28,918 bases of DNA from Immundisolibacter sp. (GTDB taxonomy: Bacteria; Pseudomonadota; Gammaproteobacteria; Immundisolibacterales; Immundisolibacteraceae). Under the pieces are notes generated by a model that worked only from the letters and a program-made list of their open reading frames with translations, did not search any database and was not told where the DNA came from. Position 1 is the stretch's first letter. Each line of letters begins with the position of its first letter. The position numbers and the translations under genes were made by a program. Below, one piece after another: positions 22,793-28,918 of the stretch. The stretch covers positions 1 to 28,918 of the forward strand of contig NZ_JBFIII010000033.1 of assembly GCF_041601295.1 (NCBI RefSeq), in the 5' to 3' direction.

Positions 22793-24364
22793 TCAGCCTG
22801 CAATTGTGATTTGACGCAGCGCGCGGCGGTTGGTCTTGCCGCTGTTGCCGCGTGGCAGTTCGTCCAGGAAGCGGTACTCGCGCGGGCGCTGGTAGCCCGG
22901 CAGGTCTGAGTCCTGTATCAGCGTGGTCAGGGCGGTCTCGCTCAGTGCCGCGTTCTTGCGTACCACGAAGGCGACGATGCGCTGCCCCCATTCGGGGTCT
23001 GGCAGGCCGACCACGGCAGCCTCGGCCACGTCGGGGTGGCCGAGCAGCACGTTCTCGATTGGGCCGGGCATGACGTTGATGCCGCCGGAGATCATCATGT
23101 CGTCCACCCGCCCGCGCACGTACAGGTAGCCGTCGGCATCGAAGCTGCCCAGGTCGCCCGAGCGCCACCAGGGGCCGACAAATTTTTCGCGTGACAGGGG
23201 CGGGTCGCACCAGAACTCCTGCGCCACGGACGGACCACTGATGAGTATTTCGCCTTCCTCGCCGGGCGCCATTTCGTCGTCCGGGCCGCCGTCGACCGCC
23301 ACCACGCGGACCTCGGAGTTCAGCAGGGGCTTGCCGACGCTCTCGATCTTGTCCGGCCTGGCCAGATCCTCGGGAAACATGGCAGTGCCGCCCGAGACGG
23401 CGGTTTCGGTGGTGGAATAGCAGTTGATGACGTGCGGGGTGATGCGCTGGCGGATTGCTTCCAGCGTGGGCAGGTCCATGACCTCACCGGCGAAGCCGAC
23501 CTGGCGCAGCGAGGACAGGTCGCGGCCCGCGGTTTCCTCGCGTAGCAACAGGCGCCACATGGTGGGCACCAGCAGCAGGTGGCTGACGCGCTCCTCGGCA
23601 ATCGCCTGGATCACCCGCTTCGGATCCCACTGACTCTGGAATATCTGGCGGGCGCCAATGTTGAAATAGGGCAGGGCGAGGTTGTACCAGCCCATGAACG
23701 AGGTGGTGAACATGTTCAGGGTGCTGCTGTGCGGGGTCAGGCCGAACGGGTACACGGCCGCGCGGCAGCTATCCACCAGCTTGGCGTGGGTGTGCAGTAC
23801 ACCTTTCGGAATGCCGGTGGTGCCCGAGGTCAGCACAATGGCCGCCAGGTCGTGCCCGGCCAGGGCCATTGGCTCGAAATCCAGTGGGTAGCGGTCCAGG
23901 TCGTCCGGGATGACCGGCTCGTCGCCAGCGCGGATCTGGTCGGCGGGTGTGGCTTCGCTGCGGGCCCGCACGTAGCCGGTGATGCCCGGCACCAGCGGAC
24001 GCAGCTCGGCCACCCGCTCGGCCAGGCAGCCGTCGTAGACCATGGCGCGTGGTGACAGGCGCTCGATGGTTTTTACCAGCACCGGCAGTTTCTCGCGTAT
24101 GTGCAGCGCCACTGGCACGGCGCCCAGTTCCCAGCAGCCGTACAGCGCAATCGGGTGGATGGTGGACGGCAGCAGCATCAGCGCCACCCGGTCGCCCTTG
24201 CGAACGCCAAGCCGGTACAGCAGAGCGGCGGTCTGCCGTACCCGCTCGACCATCTGTCGGTAGGTGTAACGGTGTTGCGAGTCGACCAGTGCTTCGTTGT
24301 TGGCATGGTGACGGGCGGTGCGGTGCAGGGCTTGACGCAGGTTCGGGCCGCGGGATTCGGGCAT
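22793..24364 (-). CDS. AMP-dependent acyl/aryl-CoA ligase
   Basis: A 523-residue ANL-superfamily ligase that activates a carboxylic acid through an acyl-AMP to a CoA thioester. Motifs in order: P-loop VLTSGTTGIPKGVLHTH, the substrate-pocket stretch FTTSFMGWYNLALPYFN, YSTTETAV (A5), WWRSGDLGSFDADGYLYVRGRVDDMMISGGINV (quoted in two parts: WWRSGDLGSFDADGYL and YVRGRVDDMMISGGINV; A7–A8 hinge), and the catalytic lysine region LPRGNSGKTNRRALR at the C-terminus. The acid may be aromatic or a medium-chain fatty acid; the motifs do not decide. The start at 24364 is chosen for GAGGAG 8 nt upstream; a longer frame starting at 24433 lacks family likeness. It heads the four-gene unit that ends with the AlkB-type gene. 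Confidence 0.92.
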   Translation of the reverse strand: MPESRGPNLRQALHRTARHHANNEALVDSQHRYTYRQMVERVRQTAALLYRLGVRKGDRVALMLLPSTIHPIALYGCWELGAVPVALHIREKLPVLVKTIERLSPRAMVYDGCLAERVAELRPLVPGITGYVRARSEATPADQIRAGDEPVIPDDLDRYPLDFEPMALAGHDLAAIVLTSGTTGIPKGVLHTHAKLVDSCRAAVYPFGLTPHSSTLNMFTTSFMGWYNLALPYFNIGARQIFQSQWDPKRVIQAIAEERVSHLLLVPTMWRLLLREETAGRDLSSLRQVGFAGEVMDLPTLEAIRQRITPHVINCYSTTETAVSGGTAMFPEDLARPDKIESVGKPLLNSEVRVVAVDGGPDDEMAPGEEGEILISGPSVAQEFWCDPPLSREKFVGPWWRSGDLGSFDADGYLYVRGRVDDMMISGGINVMPGPIENVLLGHPDVAEAAVVGLPDPEWGQRIVAFVVRKNAALSETALTTLIQDSDLPGYQRPREYRFLDELPRGNSGKTNRRALRQITIAG

Positions 24365-24575
24365 GGGCAGGCTCCTCGTGGGGGCAGGCCGGGTGCACGG
24401 CCGGCTCTTGAATCTGGATGTCGCGGTCTCCATGACCTTGAGTGCGAGCCGCGGGAAAGCTCGCCTGGCAAGGATAGCGGGTCGCGTGGCCGTTGTGCCG
24501 GCGACGGCCCGTTGTCAGTCGTGCGGTACCATCGGCGGGTCGCTGGCGATGGCCTGGTAACGGAGGAAACAGCGT

Positions 24576-24884
24576 ATGCGTGGCGTATGGTTTTCGGCTT
24601 TGACCTTAATTCTTTTGGCAGCCGCTCCGGCGCTGCGGGCGCATGACTGCGTGGTGACCGGCAGTTACGCCAGCTGTGACGACGGCACCACCTACACCTC
24701 GCACGACGGCGTGGTGGTTGGCTCGGATGGCACCACGGTGATTCGTACGCCGGATGGCGTATATGTGGGTCACAGTCACTCGCGACGGGGTGGCGCAGTG
24801 CCGGCACCAACGGTTGATCCGCGCTGGCGCGGCGATGCCCACCCCGGCTGCAAGAAAGTCGATGGCCGCGAGGTATGTGGCTGA
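24576..24884 (+). CDS. Small secreted protein with a short tandem repeat and four cysteines, unknown function
   Basis: A 102-residue exported protein; no family recognised. The signal peptide is residues 1–22 (hydrophobic core WFSALTLILLAAAPAL, cleavage likely after LRA). The mature part has four cysteines (C25, C34, C92, C101), enough for two disulfides, and a two-unit repeat, DGTTYTSHDGVVVG (36–49) and DGTTVIRTPDGVYVG (51–65), suggestive of short beta strands stacked in sequence. A basic, Pro-containing C-terminal part follows. GGAGG lies 10 nt before the ATG. It is divergent from the CoA ligase gene and sits between two catabolic operons, with no evident functional link to them. Confidence 0.75.
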   Translation: MRGVWFSALTLILLAAAPALRAHDCVVTGSYASCDDGTTYTSHDGVVVGSDGTTVIRTPDGVYVGHSHSRRGGAVPAPTVDPRWRGDAHPGCKKVDGREVCG

Positions 24885-24942
24885 GCGCTGGGGCTCTGGC
24901 GCGGCGCGTGACGGCGTGGGTTGGATGCCCGGGTAGCAGCGG

Positions 24943-24989
24943 AAAAAAAGGTGGCGTCCTCTCTCCCCCACAGATAGAGGACGCCACCT
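24943..24989 (-). terminator. Intrinsic terminator of the dioxygenase operon (distal)
   Basis: AGGTGGCGTCCTCT (24949–24962) and AGAGGACGCCACCT (24976–24989) form a perfect 14-bp stem around a 13-nt loop. Read on the minus strand it runs straight into seven Ts (complement of AAAAAAA at 24943–24949), a canonical intrinsic terminator for the operon whose last gene ends at 25147. It could also shield the convergent small secreted gene. Confidence 0.85.
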
Positions 24990-25019
24990 ATCCCATGCCG
25001 GCCGCAGGCCGCTCGGGAT

Positions 25020-25043
25020 AAAAACCACGCCCGCCTTGGCGGG
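25020..25043 (-). terminator. Second, weaker intrinsic terminator-like hairpin (proximal)
   Basis: CCCGCC (25030–25035) and GGCGGG (25038–25043) make a 6-bp stem with a TT centre; on the minus strand it is followed after six bases by TTTTT (25024–25020). It lies upstream of the stronger terminator in the direction of the dioxygenase operon, giving a tandem arrangement. Confidence 0.5.
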
Positions 25044-25146
25044 GTGGGGTCGGGCGCCATGAGTTGGCAGAACCCCGACGAAACCATCATTTCATTGGCG
25101 CTGACCGCCGGCCTTGATGGGGGTCAAGTGGTCGTTCCGGCGGCGT

Positions 25147-26055
25147 TCAGGTCACCGCCTGGCCGAAACTGGGAATCATTTCCCGGCCATGGAAGAAGAT
25201 CGCCCGCGCCGCTTCGTCCTCGGTCCAGGTCACGACGTCGTTGTCGTAGTAGGGGAAGGTGCCGCCGGCGTAGGTTTCGTTACGGTTGCCGGACGGGTCG
25301 AAGAAATACGTGGTCAGGCCGCGTGTCAGGCCGTGTCGGGAAGGGGTCAGCTCGGTGCGCACCCGGTGCCTGGATTGCAGGTCGGCGGCGCGCAATACGT
25401 CGTCCCAGGTTTCCACGTAGAAGCCGACGTGGTGCAGCTTGCCGTTCGGGCCCTTGATGAAGGCGATGTCGTGCGCCTTGTTGGTGACGTGCATGAAGCT
25501 CGCCAGCAGGCCGCCTTCCTTGTTGATGAGCCGCTCGCTCTGGTGAAAGTCGAGGCCCTGCACAAAGAAGCGCGTCACGCCTTCCAGGTCCTCGCCGGTC
25601 AGCAGCAGGTGGTCGAAGCGGTTGACGCCCACGCCGTGGCGGTCCTCCGGCCAGGGTTCGGGATTGGTGTTGCCGACCTGCACGCCGACCCGCTCCATCT
25701 GCTGGTAGAACTCGACCCGGTGGCCGGTTGGCAGCGTGGTGGCGACAGCCTCGCCCTCGCCAATACGGCTGCCGGCCGACACCCGCTGTACCGGGAAACC
25801 GAAGCGTTCGCAGGTGTTTTCGATGTGCGCAAGATCGTCTGGAAAGCGCACCTTGAATGCGACGTGATCCAGGCCGGCACGGTCCGATTCCCGCAGGATC
25901 ACGCTGTGGTGGTCGTACTCGTCCCAGGCCTTGAAATACGCCACGCCGGGTGCGCTGGCGGTCTCGTACAGGCCCAGGAACCCGCCGTAATGGCGACGCG
26001 CCTGCTCAAGATCAAGCACGTTGATGGCGACTTTGCCGGTACGCAGGATGCCCAT
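25147..26055 (-). CDS. xylE: Catechol 2,3-dioxygenase (XylE-type extradiol dioxygenase)
   Basis: A 302-residue type I extradiol dioxygenase with two VOC domains (about 1–135 and 143–302), which opens the ring of catechol or alkyl-catechols next to the hydroxyls to give 2-hydroxymuconic semialdehyde products. Iron ligands are H149 (RFDHLL), H209 (KLHHVGF) and E260 (GNRNETYAGG); active-site H195 (KAHDIAF), H241 (SRHGLT) and Y250 (TTYFFDPSG) are also present. Each corresponds to a residue of Pseudomonas XylE (H153, H214, E265, H199, H246, Y255) with a shift of four or five, from recall of that sequence. The start at 26055 has GGAGG 9 nt upstream. It is the last gene after the Rieske dioxygenase subunits. 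The substrate could be a larger diol such as a dihydroxybiphenyl. Confidence 0.92.
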   Translation of the reverse strand: MGILRTGKVAINVLDLEQARRHYGGFLGLYETASAPGVAYFKAWDEYDHHSVILRESDRAGLDHVAFKVRFPDDLAHIENTCERFGFPVQRVSAGSRIGEGEAVATTLPTGHRVEFYQQMERVGVQVGNTNPEPWPEDRHGVGVNRFDHLLLTGEDLEGVTRFFVQGLDFHQSERLINKEGGLLASFMHVTNKAHDIAFIKGPNGKLHHVGFYVETWDDVLRAADLQSRHRVRTELTPSRHGLTRGLTTYFFDPSGNRNETYAGGTFPYYDNDVVTWTEDEAARAIFFHGREMIPSFGQAVT

Positions 26056-26096
26056 CAGCTCGCCCTCCGCGGGTCGTGGTGTGGCCAGGCTCGCAA

Positions 26097-26648
26097 CTAC
26101 AGAAAGAAATACAGGTTCTTGTCCAGCACCACCCGCTGGTCGACCAGGATGGTGCGCCGGGTCAGTTTCCACTCGCCGTCGACCTTGCGCAGCCGGCACT
26201 GCTTGGTGCCCCAGACCACGGTTTCGTCGCGTTGGCGCCGGTTGCGGTAAACGATGAAGTTGGACCAGGCGTCCACCTCGCCGTCCACGTCCGCCCAGGC
26301 GGCATCGACATTGCTGATGAAGCGGCGAATGTAGTTGCGCGGGTCTTCCATCCACACCAAGCCTGTTTCCAGGCGCCGGATGCGCATGTCCAGCATCATG
26401 TAGTTGTCGTTGAACACGAATGCGCCGGGATTGCTGCCGATGGGCTTCTGGTCGGCTCGCAGGCGGATTTCGCGCACCGGCAGCACGTAGTGCACATCCT
26501 CGGCGAGCTGGGTCTGCCACCATTCGCGAAAGCGTTCCTCGTCCAGCATGCGCGCCTCGCGGATCAGGAAACGCTCGACCTCGAACAGGGTGTCGCGGTC
26601 TACGTAGCGGAGCTTGGCCGGTGCCGGGGTATGGGTTGGGGCATTCAT
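26097..26648 (-). CDS. Aromatic-ring-hydroxylating dioxygenase, beta subunit
   Basis: A 183-residue small subunit of a Rieske non-heme iron oxygenase, with the NTF2-like cone fold. Matching features: VDRDTLFEVERFLIREARMLDEERF at the start (residues about 16–40), YVLPVREIR, the stretch RIRRLETGLVWMEDPRNYIRRFISNV, and the ending WKLTRRTILVDQRVVLDKNLYFFL, quoted in pieces here; the final NLYFFL is typical of the family. The beta subunit holds the alpha3beta3 hexamer together and is usually not catalytic. The start at 26648 lies one base after the alpha stop codon, with GAGGT inside the end of alpha as ribosome site, so the two subunits are translationally coupled. A longer start at 26678 would overlap alpha. 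Confidence 0.94.
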   Translation of the reverse strand: MNAPTHTPAPAKLRYVDRDTLFEVERFLIREARMLDEERFREWWQTQLAEDVHYVLPVREIRLRADQKPIGSNPGAFVFNDNYMMLDMRIRRLETGLVWMEDPRNYIRRFISNVDAAWADVDGEVDAWSNFIVYRNRRQRDETVVWGTKQCRLRKVDGEWKLTRRTILVDQRVVLDKNLYFFL

Positions 26649-26649
26649 G

Positions 26650-27975
26650 TCAGGCCACCTCGCGCTTGTCGGCTGCATTGCCTGGCTCGCGGGCCAGTTC
26701 GTCCCAGCTCTTGCCGCTCATCAACTGCGCCCAGCGGCGGTAGAAGCCGCGGTTCGAGGTCTCGCACACGATGCCCTTGGCGACAATGCCGGGCAGTTCC
26801 GGGTGGTGTCCCTCCCGCACCTGGCCCATGCCCGAGAACAACTTGCCGCGCCGGGTCACCCAGCCGCGGTTACTGCCGGTGCATTGCTCCATGTTCTCGC
26901 CGTCGTCGGTTTCGAGCATGCCGGCGGTGCCGAAGGTCATCATGTTGGTGGCAACCATCATCTGCTTCAGCTCGTCGGGCATGTCCTTCTCGACCAGGGT
27001 CCAGGTCCACACTTCTATGTGGTGCGGTCCCATTGGCTGCCACAGCTTCCAGGTGTTGGTCCCGTACAGGAACGAGCAGTTCGGGAAGATACTGGCATCC
27101 CAGTGGCCGTTGTAGAACTTGGCGCGCCAGTCGCCCAGGCGCTCGCGCATGATCGGCGTACGCTGGGCCAGCCACTGGGCGTAGGCCTCGCCTACCGGAT
27201 GAATGGCTGCCGCCGCGTCCCAGATCACGCCGAAGCCATGACCACCGCGGGTGGTGACCTGCAGGCCGGTGTTGACGTCGTACGCCTGGTTGCCGACCAG
27301 TGGCGACAGCGGCGACTCGATCGCCTTGAGCGCTGCCGCGTGGGCCCAGCCGACGTGGTAGCCGTCGGCGATGAAGTTCTCGGTCGGCACTTTCCAGTTG
27401 CAGTTCAGGATCGACTTCATGGGTGGGCCAAGCAGCTCAATGCCGCCCGGCACGTCGAGGAAGGTATCCATGTACCAGGCCATGTCGCCCAGGTAATCGC
27501 GCAGCGACGGGGCGCCGGCATCGAAGGTGCCAAACACCAGGCCCTTGTAGCTTTCCACCTTGGCCACCGGGTGCATGGCGTAGCGCGGGCGCTCAATGGC
27601 GTTGTAGTAGGCGTCGTGTTCCAGCGGCACGGTGACCAGTTCGCCGCCCAGGCCGAACGCCCAGCCATGATAGGCGCAGGTAAACGCCTTGGCGTTGCCG
27701 CTGTCGGCATGGCAGACCACGTTGCCGCGGTGCGGGCAGGAGTTGATGAAAGCCTTGATGCTGCCATCCGCCTGGCGGGCCACGATGACGTTGTCCTCGC
27801 CCATGCGGGTGGTCAGGAAGTCGCCGGTATTCGGAAGCTGTGACTCGTGCGCCAGAAACAGCCAGGCACGGGCGAAGATATGCTCCAGCTCCTGTTCGTA
27901 AATATCCTGATCCCAGTAAATGCTACGGTTCTGCACCGCGCCGTCTTCCAGGATCAACTTGCTGACGTCTTTCAC
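26650..27975 (-). CDS. Aromatic-ring-hydroxylating dioxygenase, alpha subunit (Rieske)
   Basis: A 441-residue catalytic subunit that adds both atoms of O2 to an aromatic ring to give a cis-dihydrodiol, using electrons from a ferredoxin and a reductase. The Rieske centre is C80-x-H82 with C100-x2-H103 (SCPHRGN and CAYHGW). The mononuclear iron site has H207 and H212 in DGYHVGWAHAA, with the bridging D204 just before, and a DDGEN motif at 357–361 giving the third ligand; these fit naphthalene dioxygenase (D205, H208, H213, D362). The substrate is not assignable; the family includes naphthalene, phenanthrene, benzene and benzoate-type enzymes. The start is GTG 27975 with GGAGGG 7 nt upstream. 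First gene of the alpha–beta–xylE operon; no ferredoxin or reductase follows. Confidence 0.95.
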   Translation of the reverse strand: MKDVSKLILEDGAVQNRSIYWDQDIYEQELEHIFARAWLFLAHESQLPNTGDFLTTRMGEDNVIVARQADGSIKAFINSCPHRGNVVCHADSGNAKAFTCAYHGWAFGLGGELVTVPLEHDAYYNAIERPRYAMHPVAKVESYKGLVFGTFDAGAPSLRDYLGDMAWYMDTFLDVPGGIELLGPPMKSILNCNWKVPTENFIADGYHVGWAHAAALKAIESPLSPLVGNQAYDVNTGLQVTTRGGHGFGVIWDAAAAIHPVGEAYAQWLAQRTPIMRERLGDWRAKFYNGHWDASIFPNCSFLYGTNTWKLWQPMGPHHIEVWTWTLVEKDMPDELKQMMVATNMMTFGTAGMLETDDGENMEQCTGSNRGWVTRRGKLFSGMGQVREGHHPELPGIVAKGIVCETSNRGFYRRWAQLMSGKSWDELAREPGNAADKREVA

Positions 27976-28029
27976 GCGAAACCCTCCGTGGTGTGGGGAA
28001 CGTCCTTGGGGTCACCAAACGACGTCCGC

Positions 28030-28035
28030 AGTATC
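28030..28035 (-). promoter_or_regulatory. Candidate -10 element of the dioxygenase operon
   Basis: On the minus strand this reads GATACT, four of six matches to TATAAT. A start about 7 nt downstream (near 28023) would place the FNR/CRP-family box at about -41, the class II activator position. No -35 element is recognisable, which is expected for an activator-dependent promoter. This is position-based inference. Confidence 0.35.
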
Positions 28036-28056
28036 GAAGCCCTGGCGTGCGGCCTC

Positions 28057-28070
28057 TTGACCGATATCAA
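28057..28070. promoter_or_regulatory. FNR/CRP-superfamily binding site (TTGAC-N4-ATCAA)
   Basis: TTGACCGATATCAA matches the FNR/ANR/DNR consensus TTGAT-N4-ATCAA at nine of ten half-site positions, and CTTGA/TCAAG extends the symmetry. It sits in the 180-bp gap between the divergent dioxygenase alpha gene and the NAD(P)-binding protein gene, so one site could control both. The box type is read from the sequence; the bound regulator is inferred. Confidence 0.6.
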
Positions 28071-28116
28071 GCTTGTGACGGCCGCGCCCCGGCGGCGAGT
28101 GGCGGGCCGGCGGCCT

Positions 28117-28122
28117 TAGAAT
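28117..28122 (+). promoter_or_regulatory. Candidate -10 element of the SDR-like gene
   Basis: TAGAAT, one mismatch from TATAAT, lies 34 nt before the start codon at 28156. No clear -35 element precedes it. The FNR-like box centre would be near -65 relative to a start around 28129, close to but not exactly on the usual class I positions. Confidence 0.4.
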
Positions 28123-28155
28123 CGAAACGGTCACATTGAAATGCAGGAGTGAGAC

Positions 28156-28881
28156 ATGAGCGACACCATTGGAGTCATCGGCGCCACGCGTGGCACCGGC
28201 CTTGAAGTGATGCGGCAACTGATCGCCAGCGGTCGACCGGCGGTGGCGGTGGCCCGCAACCTTGAGAAGGCGCGTGGCCTGTTCGGCGACAAGGCGACGC
28301 TGGTCTATGGCGATGTCACGCGTCCGGAAACGCTGGCGGAAGCCATTGATCCGGCCTGGGCGGGGCTGGTATTCACCGTGGATATCTCCGGGGGCATCGG
28401 CGGGCGCGGCATGTTCGCGGGCCGCGAGAGCATCCGCGCGGTCATGTACGGCGGCCTGGTCAACGCGGTCGAAGCGGCCAAAAAACGTGGCTTCACCGGC
28501 CGCGTGGTGTTGTTGTCGACCATTGGCCTGAGCATCGACTCCACCAGCATGAAGATTCTGAACTGGATCAAGTCCGGCCTGCGCGATCACTCGCTCGACA
28601 AGGGCGAGTACCTGAAGCGCAGCGGCGTCGAGTGGACCATCGTGCGCGCCGGCATCCTCAACAACAAAGCGCCCGGTGAGCACACGCTGCTGGTCACCGG
28701 CGAGGACCTGCCATTGCAGATGCGTTACCAGATTGGCCGCGCCGACCTGGCCCGGCTGATGCTGGCCAGCGTGACGCATCCGGCGGTCCGTAACCGAGAG
28801 TTCAGCGCCTTTTGGGGCGAGGCCGGTCACGATAGCGACGAACAGCTGGCGGCCAAACTGGCGACCGCGTTCGGCGCTTAA
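28156..28881 (+). CDS. NAD(P)H-binding atypical SDR-family protein
   Basis: A 241-residue Rossmann-fold protein of the atypical SDR (NAD(P)H-binding, NmrA-like) group. The cofactor motif is GATRGTGLEV (residues 9–18, G-x-x-x-G-x-G). VARNLEKA recognises the adenosine phosphate side; YGDVTRPETL and VVLLSTIGLS follow, but there is no classical Ser-Tyr-Lys triad with YxxxK (the residues after STIGL are KGEYLKRSG, EYLKRSG holding a Y-x-K spacing that differs). WTIVRAGIL is a typical motif of this group. It may therefore bind cofactor as a reductase or sensor and is unlikely to be a BphB-type dihydrodiol dehydrogenase. The ATG has AGGAG upstream. It is divergent from the dioxygenase operon and shares its promoter gap. 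Confidence 0.85.
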   Translation: MSDTIGVIGATRGTGLEVMRQLIASGRPAVAVARNLEKARGLFGDKATLVYGDVTRPETLAEAIDPAWAGLVFTVDISGGIGGRGMFAGRESIRAVMYGGLVNAVEAAKKRGFTGRVVLLSTIGLSIDSTSMKILNWIKSGLRDHSLDKGEYLKRSGVEWTIVRAGILNNKAPGEHTLLVTGEDLPLQMRYQIGRADLARLMLASVTHPAVRNREFSAFWGEAGHDSDEQLAAKLATAFGA

Positions 28882-28918
28882 ACCGACGTGCCGACAGCCG
28901 GTTTTCGGTCGCGCTGGC

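Noticed and set aside
25114..27843. Plus-strand open frames (25114–26250, 26076–27152, 26614–27843) opposite the dioxygenase operon
   Set aside because: Antisense shadows of XylE, beta and alpha subunits; no motif or ribosome site of note.
1..28918. CRISPR arrays, tRNA or rRNA genes, prophage genes, intact insertion sequences
   Set aside because: Reading through the intergenic stretches showed no regularly spaced repeats, no cloverleaf-like sequences, and no transposase or phage structural protein among the open frames.

Overview
The window is a single high-GC (by eye about 65%) bacterial chromosome segment. The neighbours mutS–fdxA, a System I cytochrome c maturation gene, cysZ, rmuC, ald and lon all point to a gammaproteobacterium. 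The density of ring-hydroxylating and ring-cleaving genes suggests an aerobic degrader of aromatic or alkyl-aromatic compounds. A genus cannot be named from sequence alone; an Immundisolibacter-like PAH degrader is only a guess.

Left part (1–5202): the C-terminal half of ccmF runs in from the edge, followed on the + strand by mutS, the 7-Fe ferredoxin fdxA, a ketopantoate-reductase-family gene and a half-size GDT1/TMEM165-type membrane protein. A 142-bp MITE-like, multi-hairpin element (5312–5453) separates this from a vapBC toxin–antitoxin pair (− strand) with a palindromic operator.

Middle part (6209–13360, all − strand): a CocE/NonD (S15-like) hydrolase; two uncharacterised membrane proteins and a secreted His/Asp-rich protein; then an EEP nuclease/phosphatase – hsp20 – lon unit in which the hsp20 stop and the lon start overlap. 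A perfect 24-bp palindrome lies upstream in the divergent gap before cysZ (+). cysZ converges on ald (−). rmuC, an MFS transporter and a nitroreductase follow on +.

Right part (19202–28881) is the catabolic region. One − strand operon runs CoA ligase → dienelactone hydrolase/SnoaL-like fusion → SDR epimerase → AlkB-type di-iron monooxygenase. A second − strand operon runs Rieske dioxygenase alpha → beta → XylE-type catechol 2,3-dioxygenase and ends in what look like twin intrinsic terminators. Between them is a small secreted repeat protein (+). The second operon is divergent from a small NAD(P)-binding reductase, and the shared promoter region holds a near-consensus FNR/CRP-family box placed about 41 bp upstream of a plausible start for the dioxygenase operon. 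Together these genes could oxidise a methyl/alkyl side chain (AlkB-type), activate an acid as a CoA thioester (ligase), dihydroxylate a ring (alpha/beta) and cleave the resulting catechol meta (XylE). No ferredoxin, reductase, classical cis-dihydrodiol dehydrogenase or lower meta-pathway genes are present, so the set is incomplete here.

No intergenic stretch exceeds 300 bases. I saw no tRNA, rRNA, CRISPR array, intact insertion sequence or prophage.
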